Program-made: the position numbers and the translations under genes
Assembly (NCBI RefSeq): GCF_019925205.1
Contig: NC_083560.1
Span: forward strand, 97,864,083-97,928,082
DNA from: Metopolophium dirhodum
Taxonomy: Eukaryota > Arthropoda > Insecta > Hemiptera > Aphididae
Length of the DNA: 64,000 nucleotides
Reading direction: 5' to 3'
Shown: positions 1 through 10,976 of the stretch, piece by piece
Layout: each line of letters opens with the position of its first letter
Numbering within the stretch: position 1 is the first letter of the stretch
The notes under the pieces: model-generated
The model's database searches: none
What the model saw: only the letters and a program-made list of their open reading frames with translations
What the model was told of the DNA's origin: nothing

Positions 1-470
1 ACGATATATATTATACTGTAATAGCCATAAGGGCTTTGATTTATTATTTATATTATATTTTTTATACCTTGGTGTTGCTGTTATTTTTATATATTTGTAA
101 AAATTATTATTGATATTGTGTCTTATACAGCAACTCATTAACCAGCAATCGTGTTACCATTTATTTAACTTAATTTAATTATTGTATACACACCCACATA
201 TATATACATATAACACACAGATAATACACATAATTACACTACACGCATTACGTAGTTCGACAGTATTTGCCCGGCGATCCCGACCACTGCTGTTCGAACT
301 ATTACACCATTACACACCCAGCTAGTCCTCGCATATTCAAGACCTAGGTGTTAGTGGTGAGCAATTATTAGGTGTCCGGGGTGCGCGTATTATCGTCATA
401 TGCTCCCGGCCCGTACAGTACCTATATAGACTAAACGTGTTCTCACACGCTTGACAGTACCGATATTAGG
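1..470. other. Unassigned; possible LTR or promoter-like remnant
   Basis: No coding exon is recognised. The first 240 bases are A+T-rich. Bases 240-420 are clearly richer in G+C and CpG, then the sequence meets the tandem 15-mers of the MULE end at about 471. The G+C-rich block could be the end of an LTR or a promoter-proximal part of an older element, but no paired repeat or target duplication is visible inside the window. Confidence 0.3.
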
Positions 471-698
471 AAAAAAAGTCCCCGGAAAAAAAGTCTCGGA
501 AAAAAAGTTTCCGGTAAAAAAGTCCCCGGTAAGAAAGTCCCACGGAAAAAAAGTCTCCAAATTAATATTTGATTTAAATTCAGTCTTTTATCATATAGGT
601 ATTTAATAAATTAATATATAGGTACATAGCCCATAGGTAATACATGTTACATATTTTATTGAACATAATTAACAAACAACTAAATTAAATAGGTACCT
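471..698 (+). repeat. Left inverted end of the MULE (six tandem 15-mers, then A+T-rich arm)
   Basis: Tandem units start near 471, 485, 499, 514, 529 and 545. The last three units and the following about 150 bases match the reverse complement of 2990-3167. Confidence 0.75.
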
Positions 699-1031
699 TT
701 CTAGGATTAAAAATTATTGTAGATAAGTATTTATATAGATAACTTGTTATCTATAATTAAATAAATCTGCACAGCTATTCTCAATTGATGAATTTTTAAA
801 CATATAATAATATTGTTTAAAAAATATAAAAATGTATTTATTTAGATATGTACCCCTCGTAAAATAATTAAAAATTGAATACAATATGTCCTATAATATT
901 ATTTAAAAAATATAAAAGTGTAATTATTCAGATATAAAAGATCTCTTTCTTATATTTTGACCTATTTGATTTAAAAAATTAGGAACATCTACAGATTTGT
1001 CTTCATCAAAACGTTGACATAAAATGTTCAA

Positions 1032-1964
1032 TCAAACTTCAATTTTTTTACCAGCTTTTGTTTTTTGCCGATTAATTTCTCCTAATTCAGCCAATCCCAT
1101 TCTTGCCTTGTCCGTTCCAACTTCTTGACACATTTTTGTTAGTAATTTCCAAATACTGGGATGTTTAATGCCGACGAGATGGGAAAACCTATTGTTCCAG
1201 CCTTCACAAGCATTATTAGTTCTGTGTGGATTTGTTGACAGAGTTGTTATATTAACGTTCCATGACTCTGGTACAAACAATGGTGGTATTCTTCTTAAAA
1301 TTATATTGTTTGTTTTTTTAACTTTCCTGAACATACCTCCAACATAATTTTCATCAAAATACTGAAGTAGATCTTCTGCTCCAGTTGGACAATTTTGTTT
1401 TAAATAATTCATTCCCTCACAAACTTTATCCACAGGGAGAAAAGCCAATCCATCCATCATAGCACAGTATAAATTGAAGTTTTCGTCCTCTCTATATCGC
1501 TTAATCAAGCCCAGGTTTTGTATTTTTCTGTAAGTGCTTTGCGATAAATGATAAAAGCACCCTCGAATTAAAATTTGTTCACCAAAAACTATTTTGGCAG
1601 CTTTGTGAACTGCGATTTCAAAATCAACATTAAAGTATAACGGATCTGGGTATAGTTCGCGATTGTTACACTCATTCAAAATTATTTTGAACATTTCTTC
1701 ATAAGTGTTTTGCGTTTTTCGCTCAAGTAAGCAAAACACTGGCGTAATAAAAATTTCATTTACTTGGATTCGAATGACGTACAGTTGTAAAAAATGCTCG
1801 GGCGCTAAACCAAAGTTACCATCAATAAACCAGGTATCGGCATTTGCTAACTGTTCTAATGAACTATCTAACGCAAATATTATAATCCGTTCACTTGACT
1901 CTAGACCATTATCTTTCAATAAAAATCGCTCATTCCCACAACGTGTCCAATCATCTAAAACCAT
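1032..1964 (-). CDS. MULE transposase domain protein (C-terminal part)
   Basis: About 310 codons open. The N-terminal third carries the start of a MULE/DDE transposase core: a FIDGNF motif (first acidic residue) followed by FLQLYVI, and then NVDFEIA (second acidic residue). A GCFYHLSQ segment and a conserved C-terminal Asn-Asn-Ala-Cys-Glu-Gly-Trp-Asn stretch follow; the latter is typical of FLYWCH-associated MULE proteins of insects. The zinc finger that should precede it lies at 2291-2728, upstream on the same strand, with about 330 bp of R1-like repeat between. The protein would cut and rejoin the element at its inverted ends in the nucleus. The start used is the first Met of the open frame. 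It is probably an exon or a split fragment, not a complete gene. Confidence 0.75.
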   Translation of the reverse strand: MVLDDWTRCGNERFLLKDNGLESSERIIIFALDSSLEQLANADTWFIDGNFGLAPEHFLQLYVIRIQVNEIFITPVFCLLERKTQNTYEEMFKIILNECNNRELYPDPLYFNVDFEIAVHKAAKIVFGEQILIRGCFYHLSQSTYRKIQNLGLIKRYREDENFNLYCAMMDGLAFLPVDKVCEGMNYLKQNCPTGAEDLLQYFDENYVGGMFRKVKKTNNIILRRIPPLFVPESWNVNITTLSTNPHRTNNACEGWNNRFSHLVGIKHPSIWKLLTKMCQEVGTDKARMGLAELGEINRQKTKAGKKIEV

Positions 1965-2039
1965 AGTACAAATAATGATGAATTATTTTTCCGTTAGTAA
2001 TACTCCACATTATACACATTTATTATTATGGAACAATTC

Positions 2040-2285
2040 TATTTTAGCTTTAAAATTAAAGCATTTTTTGAACTTTAAATGCTTATAAAAAAAACTGTGA
2101 CTAACGATTTTTAATATTTTTCATCTGTCTTTGAAACAATATAGTAGGAGCCTTGTATTAAATTTTCAAGTATTTTTACTTGGAAACATGTACGCCAAAT
2201 CTGTTTAATTTTTATAAAATTGATTTATAAAATTTAAAAACTATTTTGTAGTAAACCAAGCCATTTATAAATTATTATAATAATA
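2040..2285. repeat. Fragment of dispersed repeat R1 inside the MULE gene
   Basis: The phrases for 'tttgaactttaaatgctta', 'actgtgactaa' and 'gtaggagccttgtatta' recur at about 13100-13260, 13730-13830, 21420-21500 and 26290-26400. The copy sits between the zinc finger and transposase frames of the MULE. Confidence 0.6.
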
Positions 2286-2290
2286 GGTAC

Positions 2291-2728
2291 CTAATGCAAA
2301 TTACATTCAATAACAAGTTCTTGTAGACTATTTGGTTTTTTCGGGTTTAAACTGCTTCTTTGATTACGAATACTTCTTTTTATTGAATCTTCGGATGGTA
2401 ATTCAATAAATATCTCTTTTGGTAAATTTTGTACAGCTTGAGCAAAAATTTGTCCTGAATTGTTGCAAGTCTGAAGTGAACAATCCTTTATCGTTTGTTT
2501 GATTTTCATTGCTCCTATTTCACCTTTATTAGCACTATGACTGTGTTCTTCTTCAAAACGTATGATTTTTTTCATTTTCAAATTGGTAATTAACATTGCT
2601 GGACACTTAAGTGACGATTTCTTGGAACATTTCCATCGGATTATACTTTGGCATATTTTTTTTATAGTATAAGTATAACCTTTTAGTGCAATTTTATGAT
2701 TTCCTTTGTTTGATTTAAGAAGTTCCAT
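2291..2728 (-). CDS. FLYWCH-type zinc finger protein (N-terminal part of MULE transposase)
   Basis: About 145 codons from an ATG at 2728. Near the N-terminus a GYTYTIKK...WKC...KCPAML pattern and a later E-E-H-S-H-S match the FLYWCH zinc finger found at the N-terminus of many insect MULE-derived proteins. The finger presumably binds the element ends. It reads toward the MULE transposase frame at 1032-1964. A short linker with Pro-Lys-Glu and Ser-Ile-Arg-Asn-Gln follows, as in related proteins, and then the frame closes. The interruption by R1-like sequence means this is either an exon or a broken gene. Confidence 0.68.
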   Translation of the reverse strand: MELLKSNKGNHKIALKGYTYTIKKICQSIIRWKCSKKSSLKCPAMLITNLKMKKIIRFEEEHSHSANKGEIGAMKIKQTIKDCSLQTCNNSGQIFAQAVQNLPKEIFIELPSEDSIKRSIRNQRSSLNPKKPNSLQELVIECNLH

Positions 2729-2989
2729 GGTTAAACACTTAAACTACACTCGCGTACAACTCGAAACTAATACGAAACTGGATACGTATGATAGGTTTCT
2801 GTATATGGTACTGTGTGTAACTGTCAAACTATAGATTATGTCAATTAATTGTCATGTACTATCTACAGATAAGATTTGTCAACCCAACTTATTTTATAAA
2901 TAAAATAAGAAGTTTAGTGGAAATATTGTTTTATTTATACTGCAACGGGAGACTTTTTTTCAATTTTTCAATTTTTTTCAAGACTTTAT

Positions 2990-3167
2990 AAGGTACCTAT
3001 TTAATTTAGTTGTTTGTTAATTATGTTCAATAAAATATGTAACATGTATTACCTATGGGCTATGTACCTATATAAATACCTATATGATAAAAGACTGAAT
3101 TTAAATCAAATATTAATTTGGAGACTTTTTTATCCGTGGGACTTTCTTACCGGGGACTTTTTTCCGT
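2990..3167 (-). repeat. Right inverted end of the MULE
   Basis: Reverse complement of about 505-698, with three of the G/A-rich units. It stops where the upstream region of the Harbinger MADF gene begins. Confidence 0.72.
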
Positions 3168-3259
3168 TTACCGCAGAGCATGTTCTATTTTCCAACGCAA
3201 CGTTGTGCGGTCAAGACACACTGTCGATTATTTCAATTTATTTTTTTTGTATTTCAAAA

Positions 3260-3386
3260 ATGGATCTTCTTATTTCCGAAGTACAAAAAAGATCGGTACT
3301 TTGGAATAAATGGGATCCAAAATTTAAAGATCGGGTAGTGGCAGACAGGCATTGGGATTCTGTATCTAAAGAACTTCGAATGTCAA
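3260..3386 (+). CDS. MADF-BESS protein of Harbinger, exon 1
   Basis: ATG at 3260 followed by 42 codons. The pattern of Leu-Ile-x-x-Val, Leu-Trp, Lys-Asp-Arg and His-Trp-Asp-Ser-Val is the first half of a MADF (Myb/SANT-like) DNA-binding domain. It ends in phase 1 at a GTAAAT donor. Joined to 5448 it continues smoothly into the second half of the domain. These proteins accompany Harbinger transposases and help bring them to DNA or into the nucleus. Confidence 0.7.
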
Positions 3387-3710
3387 GTAAATTAATTTAA
3401 AATTATAATATAATAGCTGAATATAATAGCTAAAGAAATATATTATTATTATTACAATATTACAATATTATTAATTATTATTTATTATATAATATATTAA
3501 TATTTTACGGAATAATATAATCAGTAATAATAAAAAAAATTAAATAATAATACTTATAATATAATTAATTCCTAAGAGCAATACAAATTGGACAATTTGG
3601 TAGGTTAAAGTTCTATATCGTGGTAATTTATACTTTCCATAAAATTTAGCGAAAAAATCATTTTTATAATATAAAACAATATTTATCGGTTATTTATTTA
3701 TTACATTTTA

Positions 3711-4596
3711 TTACAATTTATTATTGGAAAAAAAAATGCTTAAATTACTTCTTATATTCTCTGCTGCTCTGGATGTTTTGTTATTTCTCACACTAACTGC
3801 TAAATCGCTGGATAAATTATGCATTTGGTTTGATATATCTGAGTCCATATAATTTGCTGTTCCTACTCCTTTTTTTTCCAAATATATAATCACATTGTGC
3901 AGCATACATATTGCTTTTACAACGTGATCAGCATTGTCTACCTTTGTCTCTATAGACCTCTGCAAAATTCTAAACTTTGCTGCTGCTATACCGAAAGCAC
4001 ATTCTATTGTCATTCGTGCTCTGGATAGTCTATAATTAAAGTAATTTTTATTTTCATCATTTAGTAACCTTCTTGGGTATGGTCGCATCATGTATGTTCG
4101 CAAAGGAAATGCTTCATCATCAATGAAAGTATATGGACCAATTAAGTTCGAATTTGGTAGTTTTTTAGGATAAGGTAGCTTCAAAGTTTTATTTTCAAGA
4201 GGTTTTAAAATATTTGAATTTGGTATACCTCCATCGCTATTTTTTCCATAAGATCCGACGTCAATCATAATAAATTTATAATTTGCGTCTGCAACAGCCA
4301 TCAAAACAATAGAGTAAAACTGTTTATAATTGAAGAACATACTACCAGATTTTTTTGGACATTTTATCCGAATATGTTTGCCGTCTATACTCCCGACACA
4401 ATTTGGAAAATTCCAATTTTCATAAAATTCTTGTGCAATTTTTTCGAAATCAGCTATCGTAGGTGTGGGCATATGTTTTTCTTTCAATATTTTCCAAATT
4501 GCTTTACAAATTTCAATAACAATTTAAGACGCTGCTGTTTTTAAAATTCTAAAGGTTAAAGCAATTTGCCTAAAAGCTAAACCAGTAGCAAGGTAT
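3711..4596 (-). pseudogene. Harbinger DDE transposase core exon (one in-frame stop)
   Basis: The exon begins after a good polypyrimidine-CAG acceptor at 4597 and runs to a stop at 3711. It shows the RYLATG...FR segment, the PTP...F..NCVGSIDGKH block (first Asp), FIDDEAFPL (second Asp) and TIECAFG (Glu). These are the DDE triad and landmarks of the HARBI1-like DDE_Tnp_4 family. An in-frame TAA at 4524-4526 interrupts the frame, so an open frame of 258 codons remains downstream. It lies entirely within the intron of the + strand MADF gene, an interlocked arrangement. The upstream exon with the usual RRFWVHPLN motif was not found near it; 6563-6760 is a weak candidate. Confidence 0.8.
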
Positions 4597-4779
4597 CTGC
4601 GTGGAAAAAAAATTTGGAACATATATTATATTTTAAATTTTAAAATTTAACTAGTGCACTATTTTTATATTTTTATATATTTATTTATTTTATTCATTTA
4701 TTTTAGTTCTATATTATGTATATTATTATATATATTTATATTTTTTATTGTATACATATTAGATATTATATTCCAGACT

Positions 4780-5110
4780 ATCTTAAACGACTAATTTTTC
4801 AAAATATTTTGACTTTTTTTGAGTTATTTATAGACAGCTGAAATTTTAGATTTTTCTAAGTATTTTGTTTTGATATGTCTATAAAAAAATGTAGCAGTCC
4901 AGAAAATCTTTAAAATTGAATACAAGGTTTCTTATAAGTTGTACTTATCGCAGTTAAAAAAAAAATTTTAATTGTTAGCTACAATTTGCAAAGAATTTTG
5001 TAGTTGAAAAAAGATAAAAAAAATAGGCTAAGGTTTAAAGCTTAAAATTTAAAGCTAAAAATTGAAAATTAAATACTAGGTTGTTTATAAGTTTGCTTAC
5101 AATAATTATA
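4780..5110. repeat. R1-like repeat fragment
   Basis: Resembles the part of R1 that reads 'tattttgactttttttgag', then 'tatttatagaca' and later 'gtttgcttacaataa'. It lies in the MADF intron between the transposase exon and MADF exon 2. Bases 5140-5230 hold a short CpG-rich block of unknown origin. Confidence 0.4.
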
Positions 5111-5447
5111 TTGTATTTAAAAATGAGTACATATTATTTTGTCTGTGCGCCGCGCCGCTTCTACTTTACAATTTCACGGTTAGCGACAACGACTCGCGTA
5201 GCGTTTTAGTGCCCTCACACGGTATCTGTTAATTACAAATACTAAAAGCCCATCTAATTTGGTGCACTGCTCAAATAGCCAAAAAAACCTCAAAATCTTT
5301 CAAAAGTTATATCATGTATAGGCGATGATAATATACATATGATAAGATTCAATGTTGTAGAAAATTGGTATATTTGGTATATTAATTTTAATTCTATTAA
5401 TTATTAGTTTACACATTTTGCACAATATTTAAATTTTATTTCCATAG

Positions 5448-6147
5448 AAGACGATGTTAAAAAAAAGTGGAGAAGTCTTCGGGGTCAATTTTTAAAAGAA
5501 TTTAAAAAAATCCCTTCCAGTCGTTCTGGAAGTAGTCAAGAATATGATGCGCTATATCATGGCAGATGGAGCTATTTTCGTGCGATGTTATTTTTGAAGG
5601 ACACAGTCACACCAAGAATAAGTGACGGAAATATATCCGATGTAGACGTTGTTGAGGTTGAAGAAGACATCAATGAGGAACAAGACGAACTCGAGGACAT
5701 TGACCAGTCATTAGAACTAAATATTTCTACAAATGATTATAATATTTCATCACCCCCATCAACTTCATTTACAACTAAAAAAAAAATAAGAGATCAAAAA
5801 AATTAGAAACGGGCAATACTTTTGAACAACAACTGATTGATCTTGAAACTAGAAAACTAGCTGCATTAACTGAATCACCCGCTCCAGATGACGAAGATAT
5901 GCATTTTTTTAAATCCATTCTTCCGTATTTTAAAAAAATGAGCCCTATCCAAAAATTACGAGTGAGAAACGAGATCCAAAATATTTTGATACGTGAAAGT
6001 GTACTACCACAGCAATACTTAGGCTCAAAAAATTCACATAACCAAAATTACATTATTCCATCACCCTCTACCGTACATCCAACATACACTTCCATACCAC
6101 CAAATTTCCAGTATCCAGACGACACACATTCTAGTATTTTAAATTAA
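5448..6147 (+). pseudogene. MADF-BESS protein of Harbinger, remaining exon(s), one frameshift
   Basis: The acceptor ends TTTCCATAG at 5447. The phase-1 join to exon 1 gives DDVKKKWRSLRGQF, the second half of MADF, followed by GRWSYFRAM. A long acidic Ser/Asp/Glu linker follows. In an A-run near 5776-5790 the frame shifts by one: the first frame closes at 5806, while the second continues to a BESS motif (DEDMHFFKSILPYFKKM) and a stop at 6147. The homopolymer position suggests a recent one-base slip or a sequencing error. The BESS motif mediates protein-protein contact in this family. Confidence 0.72.
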
Positions 6148-6149
6148 AA

Positions 6150-6562
6150 TGTATAATTAGTTATTTTTATAATTTCTTATTTTAAAAGTTATAAGTTTTT
6201 ATTTTTTATTTAATCATTACAATGCTTATTTAATACTGCTATACAGTTATTTTTTATAATTTATTATTTTAAAAGTTAAAAGTTTTTATTTTTTATTTAA
6301 TTATCATAATGCTAATATAATACTGCTATACAGGAATCTAGTTTAGTTTAATTAAATTAGTTTTATATTTTAATATATTATGTTATTGTTAATATAATAT
6401 AAAAACTATTAATTATTTTGATTTGTTATTTATTAAACTAATGTGTTTACCTTAAAGTAATAATCAGTCTTTCTTCCACAGAAATTGGTATTTTAAAATT
6501 GGTTGTTTTATGATAACATTAATTTTCAATTTCCTCTTTTATGTAGTCGAAAGTACTTGTAC
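6150..6562. other. A+T-rich tail of the Harbinger, no gene seen
   Basis: Two near-copies of a block beginning 'aaaagttataagtttttat' and ending 'tactgctataca' lie at about 6184-6245 and 6270-6332, an imperfect 85-90 bp tandem duplication. Nothing coding is recognised. Confidence 0.45.
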
Positions 6563-6760
6563 TCATTCGTGTGTAAGAACAGAATAAATTATCATCAGCT
6601 CGTAGCTCTGAATACAAATGATGAAATTCGCCAAAATCAAACCTATCTTTATAAATTTGATGCGGCGGATTACGTTTGCGTTTTTTTTTTTCAAAATAAA
6701 AAGTTTAACCGCCAAACTTTCGGATAGTACAATTTTACGTTGTTCGGTGGTTAACGACAT
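6563..6760 (-). CDS. Possible N-terminal exon of the Harbinger transposase
   Basis: From the ATG at 6760 the frame reads MSLTTEQRKIVLSES with a Lys-rich continuation. Position and strand fit an upstream exon of the transposase at 3711-4596, as the N-terminal exon in the second Harbinger (41473-41736) lies beyond the MADF gene. The family's RRFWVHP motif is not seen, so the assignment is weak. Confidence 0.3.
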   Translation of the reverse strand: MSLTTEQRKIVLSESLAVKLFILKKKNANVIRRIKFIKIGLILANFIICIQSYELMIIYSVLTHE

Positions 6761-6899
6761 GTTGACAACTGAAAATAAAATGTACAACTGCCTACAACTT
6801 CACAACCTCTTGCAGGTTGCACGTGTGAATTCATCGACGTCAATTTTGTCAAAAATATGTTGCGTTGCGTTGCGGGCGAACGTATAAACGCAACGCACG

Positions 6900-7190
6900 G
6901 ATTCAGTTAGGACACATCGTTATACTAATTTATTATACTCGCAGTTATAAACTTTCGTTTATTCGAATTTTTTCGAAACTTGAACCGTCTAAAAATATGT
7001 TTGACACGTTAACATCTTGTTCGAAAATTCAAAATTTTAAAACAACTAATATTACCAAATAATTAGTCAAGAATATTTGATTTATATAAAACTATAATTT
7101 CTGTTCAATGTCCAATGTCTGTTCAATGAAAAAAATAGGAATCAATTTATATCAACAATGTATCCTAAAACAAATTTTAATTTTTAAAAT
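6900..7190. other. Unassigned A+T-rich DNA
   Basis: No credible exon, repeat end or RNA is seen. The open frames here are short and lack family features. Confidence 0.4.
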
Positions 7191-7192
7191 CT

Positions 7193-7690
7193 TTATCTTA
7201 TTATGTATTTTATTACTGGAATTACATTTGTTTCACTCGATGTGCTTCCAATATCTACGTGTATTGTGTATATTTGTAGGAATTGTTTGTTACAACTTTT
7301 AAAAGTCCCGTCAAAAAAGAAATTTCTATATGTAGATGCAGCTTCTCGTTGAGCACTACTTGAAAAAGCAATAATTCTTTCTTCGACGTTATCGTCAAAT
7401 AATAAAAATTGGTAATTGTTACCAAATTGTGAAATATCATCGGGTATAATTATTTCTTCTTTCGAATTTGGATCTAATGTATTACCAAGTGTCCTTTTTT
7501 TAATCCTATTTAAAGTTGTCTTGGCGGAAGCGTAAGTAGGAATATTCGTATCGTGGTCATAGCCTTTTTGGAATAAAGGGGACATCTCTTGACAGAAAAT
7601 TTGAGATGATGTATATGAAGACTCTTCTCGTACTCTTTTTCTTGCATTATCAAATTGTTTTTTTACTTCGCTTGCTGCCACATCAGGTTT
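7193..7690 (-). pseudogene. Truncated FLYWCH/MULE protein fragment
   Basis: About 165 codons are open. They begin at a PDVAASEVKKQFDNA segment, which in related proteins directly follows the FLYWCH finger, and run through a linker to FFFDGTFKSC (first acidic residue of the MULE core), QLYTIHV and ETNVIPVI. The frame then breaks, whereas the family continues for several hundred residues. The missing zinc finger should lie above 7690, where Helitron sequence starts instead. So this fragment is cut on both sides. It is a second lineage of the same superfamily as 1032-2728, but clearly different in sequence. Confidence 0.72.
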
Positions 7691-7696
7691 ACATAA

Positions 7697-9472
7697 ATGA
7701 TCGGAAAAATTCCTCTATTGTACATAGGAAATGGTTTTGAGTTGAACAGTGTTCCATCTTCAGTTACTCAACTAAATCAAATTGAAAAACAGATGGTTTC
7801 ACTTAGATTACCGTTTATGAAAATATTCAAATGTCTCCGCAGTGATGGACAGCTAAAAATCAAAGGCAACGTTATCAATGTTCCGATAGATCTCACTAAG
7901 ACTACATCTATTTTGCCCAGACGTGCCGACAATTTGGCAGCAGTTAAAATGATGAAAGTTAAATTGAAAAGAAAATCATGTTTTAAACAACATTATCTTT
8001 ATCAAAATGTTAGACCGTCGTTAGTAGTAGCAGCATTGCAAGATTTGATTAAAAAACCACTGTATAAAGATGCCGAAATAGATAGAGATTGGTTGGCTCG
8101 TGTCACAGAAACCACCAAGAGTACGGAAAATGGTTCGGATCTCGAAAGCGAAGGAACTGATGATGAAGATACAAATATCGAATCAATCAATCCGGGAACA
8201 ATGTAAACGATGATTGAGAACTGTGATTTTGTCTCAGGTGAAGGCATGAAACCGTTGTCTATTCTCATTGATGATCACGTGGAAGAAAAATCGTTTCCTG
8301 ATTTGTTAAGAGGACATCCACGCACTAATAAATCACCTCTAAAGAATTATTCAAAAGTAGTACGATCTGAACTGCTGAACGTAGATCGAAGATTTGCATC
8401 AGACTCTTCTAACTTATTTTTTAAATGCAAAGTATTAGTTCAAAAATTAATCGCTAGTAATGAGCAAATCGTTTTACGGAAAAACAAAAAAGGAAACACA
8501 ACTGTTAATGACGTAGCGAATCCAGAAGTCTTAAATAAAATGATAGATAACGATCAAGGATACCGAATGCTACACAACGTACAAAATTCACCATCATATC
8601 TAGCTGCAATAAGGAAAAACGTTTTTGCTATGGGTCAAGAAGGGCAACCGACATTATTCCTAACATTTAGCCCCAGTGAATCAACTTGGATTGATTTATT
8701 GAAGATTCTATACAAGCTACGTTACTTCAAAATATTATCTGACGATATTGAACTGACTTATGCTCAAAAATCAGATTTAATTCGACAAGATCCTGTTATT
8801 TGTGCTACTTATTTTGACCACAGAGCACTGTTCAAATTGATTAAATCAAAATATTTAATTTTCAAAAAACACAGTGTAAAGCATTTCTTTTACCGGGTCG
8901 AATACCAACATAGAGGAAGTCTACATGTACATATGCTATTGTGGTTAGATAATGCACCTGTTTTCGATCCAGCCAAACCGGAAACTTTTGGTGCCTGTGT
9001 AACGCTAATTAACAAATACATCAAGTGTATGGTAGACGATAGCAGTCCTGCCCATGAGTATTTTCATAAAAATACTCATAAACATACACACACTTGTTAC
9101 AGGACTGACAAAGATAAACAAATTAAAAAGTGTCGCTTCAATATACCCTATCCACCGATGAATGAAACCTGCATATTGACCCCGCTAACAGCTGACAACA
9201 GTAATGCAATCACAAGACAAACTCATATGCAACAATATGATAAACTTCTGCAATATCTCAGGGACTTCAAGGACTGTGACACATCTTCAAATCAGTCATT
9301 AGAAGATATTTTACAAACATTATCAATAGCAGATGTTAATGAATATAAATCCATTATTCGAACTGTTATCAAACGGCCGACAGTTTTTCTAAAACGCACC
9401 ATAAAACAAAGAATGATTTCTGGATTCAATAAAGAATTATTTCCGCTGTGGCAATCTAACATAGACATATAG
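7697..9472 (+). pseudogene. Helitron Rep/helicase N-terminal half (one stop, 3' truncated)
   Basis: Two open stretches in the same frame (7697-8206 and 8210-9472) are separated only by a TAA at 8207-8209, so one nonsense change splits the gene. The first part is a DUF6570-type region: NGFELNSVPSSVTQLNQIEK, then VNVPIDL. The second part holds the Helitron-like N domain, with LFLTFSPSE and the HUH nuclease motif in YQHRGSLHVHMLLW, whose two metal-binding His residues are present. In the family this replication-initiator domain is followed by catalytic Tyr residues and a PIF1-type helicase. Here the frame ends at 9472 with no helicase. Rolling-circle transposition would therefore need another copy. 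Confidence 0.82.
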
Positions 9473-10230
9473 TTTATATTAGATGAAGAATTTTACACAG
9501 ACACAAAAATAAATTGTGAAATCATTGTTGTAAAATCAATAAATTAATCACTCCGCTCAGAATATAAAATTCTAAAACAATAGGTACATAGTTCGAAAAT
9601 ACTAATAAAAAACAAACAAGGTAGATATTAAACCAAATAATGTTTTAATTGTTTTCAAGATTCGTGGGTACTGAAATTTATATAAGTAGAAACATTGTTG
9701 AATAGGTACTCCATTAGTTTAAAAGAATGCAATTATTAGGTAGGTACCAACATTGATTTTTTACATTTTGAAATCCAATAGGTTATAATTAAATAATACA
9801 ATTTGTAATAATAAAATAATGACCATGGATTACTTGTGGTCAAAATTTGACCTAGATCAAATCCAATTTCTGTTGAGTGATTACTCTGTAAGGCCAAATT
9901 TTGACTGGAGTTTCTGTAATCGATTTAGGTTTTAATAATGAAATACCTATCATGTTTTTGTCCTCGAATTTTCTAATACTCATGTGAATATTTTTCAAAT
10001 TCAATGTGTATTCTAAGTTGATAGGCAATTAATAATATTCAATTATGCTTGCTACTCATATATTTTAATGTGTCTATATAGCTGACCTAAAAGTTGATCT
10101 AAAAAGAAAAAATATGTATTTATGTTTATTGTATTTTAGTGTTATAATATAAAAATACTGTATTTGTAATATACTAGTTAGTTACTTAATTATTATATTA
10201 CATTATTCAGAGATTTACAAACTTCTATAG
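9473..10230. other. Unassigned A+T-rich DNA after the Helitron fragment
   Basis: No gene is recognised. Around 9815-9910 a short segment repeats the words 'tcaaaatttgacctagatc' and 'gccaaattttgactgg' in imperfect direct order. No Helitron 3' hairpin with CTRR end was convincingly found. Confidence 0.35.
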
Positions 10231-10976
10231 TGAAAACCCAGGGCTGTATTTAATATTTTGTCGCACTAGGGCAACAACATTTTGATGCCCCCGACTTAGC
10301 TATGCCTCATTTTTCCCTTTTCAGTATTTTTACACAATATTTATTATTCACAATATACAGACACACAGTATCAAAAATATTAACTGTATTATGACTAACT
10401 AAATATAATCATAAATTATACATAACAAAATTATATGGAATACTGAATTGTATTATTATTTTATATTACTAGCTGTTCCGCTCGGGGTTGCCCAAGCCAA
10501 AGATTTGTAAATTATATTTTTTTAAATATATATGCCACATTTATTATTACTATAATACTAATATAATATATAACCGATAACAACCAATGAAATAAGCAAA
10601 AAAAAATCTTTGTCTGACTTTTGTTCTCTGGCTATAAGGGTTGACAAAAAAATTATATAAACACAGAGATTCCGCTCGTTCTATATTTTAAGGGATAGTC
10701 TGGTATTTGAATGAAACGTCCCAGTGTTCAGACAAAAGGTCCTAATTAACACGTTTTTTGTCCCGTATTTTGAATAATCTATGTTCCTTATTTAATAATT
10801 GTTTACAATTTAATTTTTTCTTATTATTTTTAAATTTAATTTCTTGATAAATGATAATATCTAAATTACAAATTCTTACACTATGTTTTAATTATATTTA
10901 TTTCAAGTATTGAAAATTGTGTTTATTTTAAAGTGAGAAAAAACAAATTTTACATTTAGGCCAAATGTGTAATCTT

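Larger units (their letters stand above)
471..3167. mobile_element. MULE DNA transposon with long, repeat-built inverted ends
   Basis: The left end (about 505-698) and right end (about 2990-3167) match as inverted repeats over about 190 bp. The match runs from the G/A-rich 15-mers through an A+T-rich part to a shared inner segment ending at GGTACC. The left end has six tandem 14-16 bp units of the form GGAAAAAAAGTCCCC, the right end only three. Inside, on the - strand, lie a FLYWCH-type zinc finger reading frame and a MULE transposase reading frame, separated by a piece of the dispersed repeat R1. No clean 9-10 bp target duplication could be read, possibly because the ends have decayed. The element is probably dead: the two protein parts are in separate frames. 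Confidence 0.72.
3168..6900. mobile_element. PIF/Harbinger element with interleaved MADF and transposase genes (approximate limits)
   Basis: Two genes characteristic of PIF/Harbinger elements are present. On the + strand a MADF-BESS protein has exon 1 at 3260-3386 and its remaining coding sequence at 5448-6147. On the - strand the DDE_Tnp_4-type transposase core lies at 3711-4596, inside the intron of the MADF gene. The termini were not found: the left side abuts the MULE end at 3167 and the right side fades into A+T-rich DNA after about 6900, where a GC-rich run of GCGTTGCGTTGC-like repeats occurs. Both genes have lesions, so the copy is probably inactive. Confidence 0.6.

Noticed and set aside
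1705..2088. 127-codon + frame
   Set aside because: Mostly antisense of the MULE transposase frame; no start context.
471..3167. 9-bp target duplication for the MULE
   Set aside because: The flanks (GACAGTACCGATATTA and GTTTACCGCAGAG) share only short chance words.
7697..9560. Complete Helitron with CTRR 3' end
   Set aside because: No helicase region, no convincing terminal hairpin and no TC start could be identified; annotated only as a coding fragment.
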